A DNA stretch of 64,000 nucleotides, from NCBI GenBank assembly GCA_905183005.1, contig CAJJDO010000019.1:106008-170007 (forward strand). The letters are read 5' to 3'. Origin of the DNA: Paramecium pentaurelia (lineage: Eukaryota > Ciliophora > Oligohymenophorea > Peniculida > Parameciidae). The translations under genes were made by a program, and so were the position numbers. Below the pieces are notes generated by a model. The model was not told where the DNA came from and made no database searches. It saw nothing but the letters and a program-made list of their open reading frames with translations. Positions within the stretch are counted from its first letter, which is position 1, and each line of letters starts with the position of its first letter. Of the stretch, positions 1 through 11,512 are shown in pieces.

Positions 1-1630
1 AATATTGATAATTCATTAATCTATTGTTATGCTAAATTAGATAAGAATTTAGATATTGAATCTTTAATTTAATCAAGCAATTCAGCTGATTTAATTAAAG
101 TAGGAGAGAGATGTTATGATTAATAATTATATGAAGCAGCTAAGATCTTATTTACAGCACTTAAAAATAATGCAAGAATAGCATCTTGTTTGGTTAGATT
201 GAAATAATTTAATAAAGCAATTGAAGCAGCTTAAAAGGCTAATACATCAAAGACATGGAAAGAATTATGTTTTGCTTGTGTTGAAGCATCTGAATTTAAA
301 TATGCTTCAATTTCTGCTTAAAACATTATCATAGTACCAGATATGTTGGAATCTTTGATTAAATAATATGAAGAATATAATGCATAAGAAGAAATGATGA
401 TATTATTGGAGAATGCTTTAGGTATGTAAAGAGCACATGTTGGTATCTTCACAGAATTAGCAGTTCTTTATTGTCATTATAAATAAAAGAAAGTTATGGA
501 ACATTGTAGATAATATTTCTAAAAGATGAACATATTGAAAGTTTTAAGAACTTGTGAAAAGATGTGTCTTTGGAGTGAAGCTGTTTATTTACATTAACAT
601 TATGATTAACCAGATAATGCTATCAATATTATGATTGAGCATTCACCAACTGCATTCTCACATGATGTTCTAGTTATGTTACTCTAAAAGATTACTAATA
701 CAGATTTGTATTACAAATGTATTCTCTTTTATCTTGAAGAATAACCAGAATAAATTAATGATTTATTAAGAAGTATTCAATCTAAGATTGATTTAAGCAA
801 ATTTGTTAAATTAATGAAGAATACTGGTTATTTAGCTTTGACATTACCATTTTTATAACAAATTCAAAATTCAAATAATAAAGATGTTAATGATGCCTTA
901 AATCAACTCTATTTAGATATAGAAGATTATGAAAATCTTAGAGAATCAGTTAAGAATTATGAAAACTTTGACTAATTGGCATTAGCTTAAAAGACTTAAT
1001 CTCATGAATTAGTTGAATTTAGAAGAATAGCTGCTTATTTATATAGAAAGATCTAGAAATATGATTTATCAATGAACTTAAGTAAATAAGACTAAATGTA
1101 TAGAGATGCAGTTGAAACAGCTTAAGAATCATAGAATGTAAAATTAGTCTATGAATTATTGGAATTCTTTATTTAAAACAAAGAGAATGAATTCTTTACT
1201 GTTTGTCTTTACACATGCTATGATTTATTGAAACCAGATTAAGTTATGGAATTAACTTGGAGATCAGGTCTTATGGAATTTGCTATGCCATACTTCATTT
1301 AAATTACTTGGGAATTGACTCATAAGATAGAATATGTTTAAAAGAAGCATGAGGACAGAGAAAAGAAGGTAAAATTTATATTAATTAAAATAGGAAATTC
1401 AAACAGCTTAATAATAATAGTCATAAGCTTTACCAATGGCTTAAGATTTCTTATTGAACTAAGGTTAATTAATGTTGGGTCCACCAAGTTAGATGAGTAA
1501 TAGTAATTTAGGTTTTGGATAACCTTCAGGTTATGGATAGCCTTCAGGATTTACAAATCCTTAAATGAATTAAGCTCCTATGGGTTATGGAGGATAACAA
1601 TTTGGATCATATTAGCCACCTGGATTTTGA
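1..1630 (+). CDS. CLTC: Clathrin heavy chain, C-terminal part (5' truncated by window)
   Basis: Clathrin heavy chain forms the legs of the triskelion that coats vesicles at the plasma membrane and trans-Golgi. Frame 1 is open from base 1 with the ciliate code and gives about 534 residues of helical-repeat protein. Recognisable heavy-chain segments include LIKVGERCYDQQLYEAAKIL and, further on, MELTWRSGLMEFAMPYFIQ, close to the usual C-terminal leg and trimerisation region. A 25-nt intron at 1369-1393 falls between codons. The last exon is a Gln/Gly/Pro-rich tail ending at TGA 1628-1630, which is typical of the family's disordered end. Many TAA and TAG codons lie inside conserved blocks, so this gene alone establishes the glutamine reassignment. 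The start lies outside the window. Confidence 0.95.
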
Positions 1631-1677
1631 CCAAATTAAATATATTAAAATAAAACATATATAAAATTTTATTTCAT

Positions 1678-4600
1678 ATGATTATTGATTTTCTGGGGGG
1701 CACAAATTCATTTGATGTAAAAAATGATTTAGTTGCTTTTGAATAAGGAAATAGTTTATTATTGCTTGATACAACAAATAACTCAAAAGTTTAAATGCAT
1801 GGTCATGTAAATTAGATTATGGCAATCTGTTTTTGTGGATAGAATCTTATTGCATCTGTAAGTATGGGATTTAAGAATCATCTATAAATATCAGAATTTG
1901 ATACTTTTAATCGAACCTTCGATGACTATCTTCCTGATACAGATAAAAAAACAGTTAATATATTTATGGAGAATATTAATAATTAATTGATTCTAATTGA
2001 AGTTAATACAGGTCATCGTATACTTGTTTATGATATTCAATAATATAAATTACTTTTTATTACTGATTTAGATAATCTGAATCCTTGCTATGGATTTTCT
2101 TATTTACCTACAAAACCAAAATCTAAAATATGTTTGATGTGTAATGGATAGGTAACTCTTTGGAACTTAGCATCAAATAATGTTCAAGTTACAAATAGAA
2201 TAACATTAAAGAATATAAAACATATGGACACAAACAAATCATTAAATTTAATTATTCTAATATTGGTTACAGGAGATTTATATATTTTGAATTCAGATGG
2301 AGATCTTATTTCTTAATTAAAAGCTCCAGATTAAGAATTTACTGCATCTACTAGTTATGAATAATACTTATATTTATCAACAAGGAGTGGTAAAATATTT
2401 ATATATGAAATATCAACCCTTAAATTTGTAACAGAAATTCATGCTAATGATACTTGTTATTGTATATAATTAAAACACTCTAATCAACTATTGGTTTTCT
2501 CATTAAATGATTCTAACCTAATTACAATGGATATCAATAAAAGAATAATATTAGATTAGTAAAATGGTCATGGAGGAAGAATCAATTAAGTTTCTTGGGA
2601 TCCTATACAAAGTAATCAATTTTATTCCTGTTCAAATGATGGCTCTTTTGGAGTCTCTAACTCTCGTGGAGATAAATTCTCAATGTATAAATATTATATT
2701 GGGTAATTTCAAACTAAAATTAAATGTTGTGCAATTGACAATTATAGAGATGATATCTATTTAGGAGATAATAAAGGATAATTGTTTGTCTTCTCTTTAA
2801 TGGATGTATAATTTCGAAGACAAATTTCTTTAACTTAAAATCTAGGAATTAAGGAAATGTAGTTTAGTCCAGCTTATCAGTATTTGGGAGTAGCATTTAA
2901 AAATGGATTTACAATTATTTTAGATTGTGAAAATTAACTAAAGCCTGTATTGAAGTTGGAAGATAAACTTGAAAATATATCATATGTTGGAATCAAACTA
3001 TTTCAATTAGAATTTGACATTGTTAAAGTTAACACTCAAGCATATTCAACATCTTATATTCCAAGAAATGACAAATCATTTAATTCATTAACTATTTATA
3101 ATCATAATTCTGTAAGGAGACATCAAATTGATAAAGCTAATTCTTAATTATCAGCTTTAGCTTTAAGTATATATACAATTGAAGGCACAATATTTGGATT
3201 TGATTTACATCCTTCAAAAGATTACATTCTAATTCTATCGAATTATGGATTTGTTTATATATATAAAATATAAAGTTCAGAAAAGAGAGCCAAAATAACT
3301 GTACCTCCTTTTTCAAGACATTTAAAAATTGATAAATCTGGATTATACTTTGCTGTTGCTCATTTACCATTAGTTAATGCATCAGAAAAATAATTCATAG
3401 AAATACCTTCAATTGAATTCTTAACTAAAAATGCTAAAATAAATAAAAAGATGCTACCTACTAATATAAGAATATATGAATGTGGAACAGGTTAAGTGGC
3501 TGAATAAATTAATAGAATTTTCAGTATAGTTTCATTAGACTTTTCTAATGATGGATAATATTTGTTAGTTGGAGGTAAAAAAGGAAAGATTTCATTGTGG
3601 GGATTAAGCTAAGATCTAGTTTAAAGTGCAGAAGATGTTATAAAAGATATGAAACTGAATCCATTTTTTTGGAGAGACTTTTAGATTTATATTGATGATG
3701 AGGAGATTTAAGAATAAGACATTTTAGATTTAGATTTATTAGCTAAGAAATTACCAAATAAGCCAATTGTATAAAGTTAAAAATATCAACAGATTGTTAA
3801 TCCACATACAATGTATATTAATTTAGTAGTATTAGATTGTAAAATCCAGGAAGTTCAAGTTCAAGATATGAATTATATTGATGATAATTTAAAACTCATT
3901 TTTTTATTGAAAATAATTATAAAAAAAATGATTAAATTGGGGCACATGCTTGCATAAGAGTAAGCTAAACTAAAATCAGAACTTAAGGCTGCCTAGAAGT
4001 AAAGAACAACTAGAAATACAACATCATCCACATTGTAATAAGCACACTAACAATAAGTTATCCCAACATATCCAAAACGTCCACTTTATTATACAAGTCT
4101 TAAGTGAATCCCTTTAATAACACAGATTTCATTAGTTAGAATTGTTCTCCTATTAATTCACCAAAATTACTTACTTATCCTTCTGATCCAGATCCTTCAT
4201 TTAGTTTTAACAAAAATATTCATTCATCATATAGAAATAAACTTGAAACTGTTTAATTGCCACTCAACAAACCTCCTTTAAGAAGGGGCAATAAAATAAC
4301 CAATTTAAGAAATTTAAACAATAATAGTATTGCCTAATTAAATCCACTTAAGGGTGATGAATCAAAAGAAAAATTATTATAGTAGACTCACTTTTTATGT
4401 GCTATTATGTAATAATCTCATAGTGCAACTGGGAAAATAGTAGCTAACTTTTTGAATGGATAATTAGAAAAAAATAGTTATGAATCAATTATATAAATGG
4501 AAAAGTCTGCATAAGCACTATAATAATCTGCCAAAGAAATGTCTAAGGCATTATTTATTTCTGATGATGAAGGGGAATTTTAAAATCTTTAAAATAAATT

Positions 4601-5784
4601 CATCGATTAGATTAGGTTTTCTAAATATAGGAAACCAAATTAAGAAAATAATATTGTTTTTAAAAGAAATTATGGTTAAAAACATGAGATGATGATAGAT
4701 TAAGTAGCTTCTTAAAGATAAAAGACAGATGAAAATTAAGATTTTGATGTTTTTATTCCTAAATCATAAATGGACTAATTTTTTTAGTAATAATTCATAA
4801 ATAATTTAGAATAATTCAAGATAAAATTGATGGAAGGATGAAGGAATAGACTGAATAATTAATAAAAGATGAATAAAAATTAATTAATGGAATGATTACA
4901 AATGTTAAAAAGTTTAGAGAAGACATTAGAGAAGTTAAATACACAATGAATCATGTTAGAAAAAATAAAAAGGCTTTGTAACCATCATAATAATAAGTAT
5001 CTGCATATCGAACATTAAAAACTTTAAGAACACTAAAATCTTAATCATCAACAAGATTATAGAGTCCAAAAACTTAAAGATTAGATGAAGAAGCAAAGGC
5101 AGATCTAAGATTAAGAGTAATGAAAGCACTTAGAAATTTTATGGATAAATTAAAGAGATTTAATATAACTCTAAATGATGTTGTTAATAATTAAGTATTC
5201 CCATCTTAAGCATATGAAAGACCTAATAGTGTTGAATTTTTTAGGTAAGTAAAAGCAGATAATATAAGAGAAATTGAAAGTATGTTAAGAGATTGTCGTT
5301 ATCATGTTTATGATCGTGATAACTAATAGAAAACACCTTTACATCATGCTGTTAGTAATAATTCAATAGAAGTTATAAAGTTATTAGTTGAAAATGGTGC
5401 TGATTTAGATGCTAGAGATATGAGTATAAATTATAATAATATTATTAGTGGGTAGAACTCCTTTGCATATAGCTGCCAAAAATAATAATTGTGATACTGT
5501 TAGAGTATTATTAGTTTATTAAGCAAATCCATCAATTAAAACAGTTGCAGGAAAAACTGCTTAAGATTTGACAGAAATGCCAGTTATTAAAGCTTTAGTG
5601 AAAAATGCAAAAAAAGTAATATTTCACTTATTTTAAGCTTCATTTTATGATGAATTTGTAACCATCTAAAAAAAAAAAAGATTTCTGGGTTGAAAGAGCA
5701 ATAGTGTACTTTTAAGAAGATGACCCAGAAAAGATACTAAAATTACAGCTTTATAAGAATTAAGCAAAATTGTTTTTATCATGA
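1678..5784 (+). CDS. Large WD40-repeat protein with C-terminal ankyrin repeats
   Basis: The gene starts 47 nt after the clathrin stop. Four introns are inferred: 4104-4135, 4787-4809, 5424-5448 and 5616-5637. Their removal leaves 4005 nt, exactly 1335 codons (1334 aa), which supports a single gene. Residues 1 to about 700 are WD40-like blades (for example FSNDGQYLLVGGKKGKISLW), with an N-terminus resembling two-propeller proteins such as MAPKBP1/WDR62. A Gln-rich, partly coiled-coil linker follows. Then come two ankyrin repeats (KTPLHHAVSNNSIEVIKLLV and RTPLHIAAKNNNCDTVRVLL), interrupted by the third intron. No catalytic motif is seen; a scaffold role, possibly cytoskeletal or ciliary, is inference. 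If the 32-nt intron at 4104 is wrong, the WD40 part would instead stop at TGA 4105-4107. Confidence 0.8.
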
Positions 5785-6095
5785 TTATTATTTGTTTCTT
5801 ATTTACTATTTTACTAATAAAATAATAAACTTATGATATATATTTATTTTATTGAATTTAATCTTTATTTCTATATTTAAAGCTATATTTTGAATTATTT
5901 ATTGTTTATTATAAACTATCTAATTTTTATTTAATTTTATATTACTATTTATATTTAAATATAACCATTTAAGTAGTGTTTAATTCATTTAACATTAGAT
6001 TTATTTAGTGTATTAAGTTTTACGAGATTTTAAGTGATATTTTGTTCTTTATTATAATTAATTTATACATTAATTATTTAATTTCAAATTCTCAA
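5785..6095. other. Gene-free AT-rich stretch
   Basis: About 310 nt between the WD40-ankyrin gene and the TMEM216-type gene. It is almost pure A/T with no open frame, repeat or structure that I can support. It presumably holds the 3' end of the upstream gene and the promoter of the downstream one. Confidence 0.6.
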
Positions 6096-6588
6096 ATGAA
6101 AGAGGCTTCAAACATTAATGATGAGAAAAGACCTTTAGCTTCAATACCTCTTCAAACGTTTTTATATTTTGATTATATTTTCACAGTATGGTACTTATTA
6201 ATATAATAGTATATCTATTTCATAATAGAAATCATAGTGTTTATTTATAAAGGATATGGATTATTTTATCCACCAAATAAGATAGGGATAGAAATATTTT
6301 TACAATTTTTGCTAGCATTCTGTTAATTTCCAAGATTGATATTGGGATCAATAGGAAATAAAACTGAATCTCCATCTCAAATTTTATGGTATTTTAATTG
6401 AATATTTTAGGTTTGTATTACTCATTTTTCCATGCATTTTCTTTTACATATTTTTTATTGTCTTATAAACTTATGTTGTAATTTTGGAGATAATAATAAA
6501 TGTAATAGCATTAATATTTATTGTCTTTGAATTATTATTTAGTTTGTCTGCATTTTTAACCTTTAAAAATTATGAAAAACAACAATGA
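6096..6588 (+). CDS. TMEM216/TMEM17/TMEM80-family transition-zone membrane protein
   Basis: A 156-residue protein with four hydrophobic segments. A 22-nt intron (6389-6410) carries an in-frame TGA. The N-terminal part reads ASIPLQTFLYFDYIF then IIVFIYKGYGLFYPPNKIGI, followed by a GNKTESP turn. The C-terminal part includes LQTYVVILEIIINVIALIF. The same order (short N-terminus, FxYKG after helix 1, GNKxE between helices 2 and 3, LQTYV-LExI in helices 3 and 4) defines the TMEM17/TMEM80/TMEM216 family. Vertebrate members act with the MKS/tectonic complex at the ciliary transition zone. Which subfamily member this is cannot be decided by eye. Its presence fits a heavily ciliated cell; TMEM107, from the same complex, lies at 38.6 kb. 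Confidence 0.82.
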
Positions 6589-6639
6589 TTTGATTATTAT
6601 ATTTTACAAAATGATCATATTATATTTTTATTTATAATA

Positions 6640-8246
6640 ATGGATGAAGATAGTCATATAATTATTGATGATATTACTAGTCTTTCTCATGAAATCTAAG
6701 TAGATGAAACATTAATAAAACAATATAAAAAATAAAGATTATTGGGAGTTGGAGCATATGGAAAAGCATACCTTGTGACTTCTGATGACGAAAATTAGAT
6801 TAAATATGTTATGAAAGTATTACCTCAATCAGCTTCAGCTAAAAAGGAGGCTTTAATATTGCAAAATTTGAGACATGATAATATAATCTAATATGTAGAA
6901 ACATTTATAGATAGTAAAAATAGATTATGCATAATAATGGAATATGCCAATAGTATTATATTAAAAAAAATAATATCATTAGATGGGACATTAGGCTAAT
7001 ACATAAAATCAAGGCAATAACCATTACCAGAAACATAAATTATTGATTGGTTTACTTAATTATGTTTAGCAATTTAATGTGTTCATTCATAAAGAATTAT
7101 CCATAGAGACATAAAAGCAGAAAATGTATTTTTACATGATGACAAATTGAAATTAGGAGATTTTGGAATTGCAAGATCTGTAGAAGAGACTCTTGCAACA
7201 ACTTTTATAGGAACTCCTTATTATTTATCACCTGAAATCATATAAAATTAACCTTATTCTTATAAAAGTGATATATGGGCATTAGGAGTATTACTTTATG
7301 AAATGTGCACATTTAAATACCCTTTTTAAGCTGAATCATTACCAGGTCTGGCTACTAAAATAATGAAAGGAAAAATTTAACCTATAAGTGCTTAAGTTTA
7401 TTCATAAAATATGAAAAATTTAATATAAAATTTATTATAGATTGATCAAAATAAAAGACCAACCATAGAATAAATTTTATGTATATTTTAATAATTAGAT
7501 AGAAAATCAAATAATCTAAAATAGAATTAAATAATTAAATATTAAATAGTAACCTATAACAAAGATAGCAATATAACCAATATAAAGTATGATATATTGT
7601 TAATCTAGAGAAATAGTAGCATTAGGTTATTATAAAAAAGGATGAATACAAATAATAAAAAAAGTAAACAAGAGAAGAGTAAACCAAATTTATGAAATAA
7701 GATATATAAAAAAAAGTATTGATTATTATTAAAATATTTAGAAATCTTAATAGTAATAGTAGAAGCCTTAAGAATTAATTATTGAATCATTTGGTCAACC
7801 AAAAAAATAAGATTAATAATAAAGTGAAAAGAAAATTGTGAAAAATAAAGATATTCCTGAAATTTATTTACCTTTCATGTCACAAATAGAATAAAAGTAA
7901 TAATAATTGAATTCTGCTAAAGAAAAATAAAATGAATAATTAGTCTAATCATAACAATAGAATTGTAAAATTAATATTCATTTAATTAGCTAAAAAATAA
8001 AATCCACGACTAGGTTATGAGAGAGCAGAAAAAATAAGATCAGCTTTAGAGAAGGAATTGGGATTAAATGAATTTCTATCTATCTATAACACCTTTAAAA
8101 ATTTAAGAGAAAAAAATTCTCTTGAAGATATTGCAAAATAATATGGCCCTTATTATACAGATTTAATTCCAAATATGCAATAAGAGTTAATTTAAGCATT
8201 TTTACCATCTTTATTTATCTTACTCGAATTCGATTTGGATGAATGA
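6640..8246 (+). CDS. NEK-family (NIMA-related) serine/threonine kinase
   Basis: The kinase domain starts near residue 25. Visible are a glycine loop (LLGVGAYGKAYLV), the VAIK-like lysine in VMKVLPQ, the catalytic loop HRDIKAENVFL, DFGIARS, and an activation segment ending GTPYYLSPEI, the usual NEK form. A 30-nt intron (6953-6982) splits the domain. The tail is Gln/Lys-rich, with further introns at about 7716-7741 and 7965-7989, and ends in a helical segment (PRLGYERAEKIRSALEKELG) like NEK1/NEK5 tails. NEKs control cilium length and the cell cycle, and ciliates have very many. Between about 7560 and 7690 the frame shifts without a canonical intron, so either an unseen splice or a one-base error exists there. 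The gene is convergent with the UEV gene. Confidence 0.85.
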
Positions 8247-8442
8247 TAAGTAATAATAATTATGAAAGTTTGTGTGATATTTTTAATTAAAAAACTACAG
8301 AATCTATATTTATCAATAAAAAATATATTCTTGATAATAAATTTCTTTTACTTAATTAGATTTAAAAATAAATCAATTTTCATAAATGATTAATAAATTT
8401 TGATTGAATTTTAACAATAAATCATATACAAAAACTGCATGA

Positions 8443-9577
8443 TCACAATTTATTGGATAGTATTTTTTAAACATCTTCTCTTCCTAGTAAAGTTTAAAGA
8501 CGCATAACATATTCCTTAAAATCTTCATCAGAAACTGCAGAAAAATATTCAATAGCCTAATTAGATAAATATTTACTTATTAATATGAGTCCATAAGAGA
8601 ATTCAATGTCTATGAGTTTAATTCTTACTCTAAAGATTTCTCATAATAAGTTACAGAATCAAGGAGTTTTTATATTTCAAAATTCTCAAACTTTTATAAT
8701 GTTACTTCTTCTTCTTATATTTTTTTTCCAGAAGAACCAGTTTTATAGAGTAGAATTGAATCCATAAATTAATCAATATTTTAAGGGATTAATACTTATT
8801 ATCTAAAATTGTCATCAGATCTCCATGTTAATATAGCACTATTATCTATTTTTTCAACTTTAACTAAATCTTTTGTAGGTTAATAGCCTTATAAATTTAA
8901 AACTTTATTTTAAGATTCCAATATCAAAATATGACTATTACTTAATTATAATATTTTCTAATAAGATTTTCCATCAATTATTTCTTTACAACAAAAATAT
9001 TCAACATCTTCCAAACCTAATTATCCTTCATATTCCAAATCTTAATTATATTTGCCTAAAGATAATAACTGATCTCTATCATCTTTACAACGTCTCACTT
9101 AATCCTAATTATAGAATATTCATAGAGTTACTAGGAATTAAGGAAATTTTTGAATGATTTCATTTAATAAAATGGATGGACTCCATTATTAATGTAAAAC
9201 ATCTTCAATATAGTCTCTTCCATCAGCAAAAGTGGGTTTTGTTAACTAAGTTTATATAATTTGATTTGTACATGACTAAGAACATGAACTCTAGGAAATA
9301 CAAATGGGAATTTATTATCAAGATATAAGCAAAATTTGATAGGTTTACCTTAATTTAATGGTACAACTGGTTACATTTCAACCTATATAATGTATAATAA
9401 GTACAATGATTTGTAAATTATTAGACAATTGCTTAAAAGTAATTTTGAATTCCTTCCTATCTAAAATTTCTAATTATTTTAATTCTATATATATAATTAA
9501 GGAATACCTTTTCTAATCCTTTTAATTTAGATTTCATTTTTGAAAATATTAACAATATAGTTATCTGGATTGTCCAT
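8443..9577 (-). CDS. UEV/VPS37A-like N-terminal domain protein with central PH-like region
   Basis: Six exons, with introns at 9485-9507, 9383-9404, 9246-9271, 9105-9131 and 8557-8576, give exactly 338 residues. The N-terminal 120 residues look like a catalytically inactive E2 (UEV) fold. Landmarks are KFCLYLDNKFPFVFPRVHVL, then GRDYIEDVLHQQWSPSILL and IIQKFPQFL, laid out like the VPS37A/TSG101 UEV. There is no catalytic cysteine in the usual place. The middle third (VEYFCCKEIIDGKSYQKIL to LTWRSDDN) resembles a PH-type beta sandwich. The C-terminus is helical (YYEKSLEQELNSQTLNSLMD). A role in ubiquitin-dependent endosomal sorting (ESCRT-I) is plausible but inferred. The start is shared across a 176-bp divergent spacer with the cyclin gene. 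Confidence 0.62.
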
Positions 9578-9753
9578 TAATAAATAAATAATATAATATA
9601 TTAGTATTAGTCATTTTAGAATCATAAGGATGAAAGTTCTCCATTCTTTCAGATTCCTTAGTAATAAGATTTTAATTCCAATTAAGATTTACAAAAAAAA
9701 TTGACTTCTTTAGATGTGAATATTTTCAAATTATAATATTTTATAAAATAGTT

Positions 9754-10413
9754 ATGGATTTCGACAACAATGACTATTTAAAGATGAGAGATATTAAATT
9801 ATCGGAACCAATATCTCATCAAAAGATAGTGCAACTTGAAATCCTAATCCATTGGATCTTTATGGTTTGTTATTAGTAGCATTTTAGATTTCTGAGAATA
9901 ATAACCTTAATACCAAAACAATAGAATTAGCTGTAATATTAATAAAGATTTATGTTTCTAAAAATTAGATACAATCAGATAATTTATAATTGTTGGGAAT
10001 AGCCTCATTAATGATTGCTGTCAAAGTAAACTAGTTTTAATATCTTAAATAAGTTTAATGAATGCCAAACCTAAATCAATATGAATATAGATGATTATGC
10101 ATCATAATATAACTTTGAATTTAGTTCTAAATAAATAATGGAAATGGAAATGAGTATTTTAACACTTGTAGATTATGATGTAAATATCACCACAATAACT
10201 GACTATTATGATCAATAAGAAGTTCATTCTGATCTTATTTTATTTGTCACTCTTGATTCAGATTTCCTTTATTATCAAAAATATGAATTGTATGAAGCTA
10301 TAACAAAGTTTTATTCAGAAGATACATAAAACATACCTATAAAAATTAAAAATGTAAGAATTCAACCAAAAAGTAGATCATCTACAAAATAAACCAGAAA
10401 ATATCAAAATTGA
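9754..10413 (+). CDS. Cyclin-box protein (cyclin-like), one-base frame break
   Basis: A small cyclin. Key segments are LDLYGLLLVAFQISENNNLN, then LLGIASLMIAVK (the conserved helix-3 region of cyclin boxes), and MEMEMSILTLVDYDVNITTI (equivalent to the ...E..IL..L.Y.l..pT block). A 28-nt intron is at 10026-10053. The first about 28 codons from ATG 9754 are in a different frame from the rest; one extra A near 9838 (GAAATCC read as GAAAATCC) would join them, giving about 210 residues. After intron removal the length is 632 nt, one short of a codon multiple, which agrees with one missing base. It is unknown whether it activates a CDK in the cell cycle or a transcriptional CDK. Confidence 0.72.
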
Positions 10414-10952
10414 CATCAACAGAATAAAATAAAATTCCAAAAATAAGAAGAAAGAGGATCTTAAAAAGAAAATTAAGAAGTGCATAATAATAATAAGTCA
10501 TTTCAAATAATATGCAATGAAAAATATGATTTCAATTACAATTTATGATTACAATCACCATATTGGTGCAGTAAATGTAAACTATTTATTTTCTATGACT
10601 TTTTTTTTTGCAACAAAAAAAATAAAATTTGTTGGTAATCTAATTATTCAAATTTATAAATTTTGGAGGGAAATAATTAGTTTATTAAAATCTTTGAATT
10701 TATCATTAAATTATATCTCTTCAAGACTTATTTTCTTAATTAAATATCAGAATAATTATTATATTAAAATAATTAATTTTTTATAGTAGTTTACATTTAT
10801 TTATTATTATTTCTATAATAATAAAGAGATTGTTTAATCTATTATAGTTATTGTAAAAGAATACATTTCAAAATGATCATATACAATTATAATATTTATT
10901 TACAAAATAATGATAATTTTTAAATTAAAATCTTTTATTTAATAATAAACAA
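10414..10952 (+). other. Stretch without a recognisable gene; one weak open frame
   Basis: With the ciliate code there is a 119-codon open frame at 10517-10876 rich in Ile, Lys, Asn and Phe, with no motif and no splice signal. Long open frames arise by chance here because only TGA stops. I would not call it a gene. The last 70 nt before 10953 are presumably the eL32 promoter. Confidence 0.4.
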
Positions 10953-11388
10953 ATGGTTGTCAAATCACTTGCTCATAAAAGAATTGTACATAAAAGAACA
11001 AAGAGATTTGTTAGATTTGAATCAGAGGATTATCCTCATAAATTAAGACCAAGTTGGAGAAGACCAAGAGGTATTGATAATAGAGTGAGAAGAAGATTTA
11101 GAGGTAATAGACCTATGCCTAAAGCTGGTTATAGAGGTGATAAGAAGACAAGGTATTATAAACTATGATTATATTAGATATTTGGATTAAACTGGTTTTA
11201 GAAAATTGTTAATAACAAATGAAAAAGATCTTGAATTGTTATTAACAAATAATAGAACATTTGCAGGTGAATTAGCTCACAATCTTTCTGCCAGAAAAAG
11301 AGCAACTCTTGTAAGAAGAGCAGCAGAACTTAATGTTAGATTAACAAATGGAAAAGGCAAGATAAGAGCAGAAGAGAAAAAAGAATGA
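10953..11388 (+). CDS. RPL32: 60S ribosomal protein eL32 (L32)
   Basis: A 136-residue protein, the normal length for eL32. It starts MVVKSLAHKRIVHKRTKRF. Conserved blocks are SWRRPRGIDNRVRRRF, KAGYRGDKKTRY, a short GFRK link, then LAHNLSARKRATLVRRAAEL. A 25-nt intron (11153-11177) splits the arginine codon in KTRY. The exon parts are 411 nt, exactly 137 codons including TGA. It is a structural component of the large ribosomal subunit. The codon and base composition are higher in G than neighbouring genes, as expected for a highly expressed gene. It is convergent with the importin gene. Confidence 0.97.
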
Positions 11389-11512
11389 TCAATTTCATTG
11401 GTTTAATAACTAAATACATCTGTATATCAGCATTCATCAACTAATAAATTCAATTAGCCTAATAAATATTAATCTTAAATGATCTATTACATTCCTTGCA
11501 GGTTGAATTAAA

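Noticed and set aside
2564..2764. Short standard-code ORF inside the WD40 gene
   Set aside because: It is in a different frame from the WD40 protein and has no family features; the long in-frame reading with TAA/TAG as Gln explains the region.
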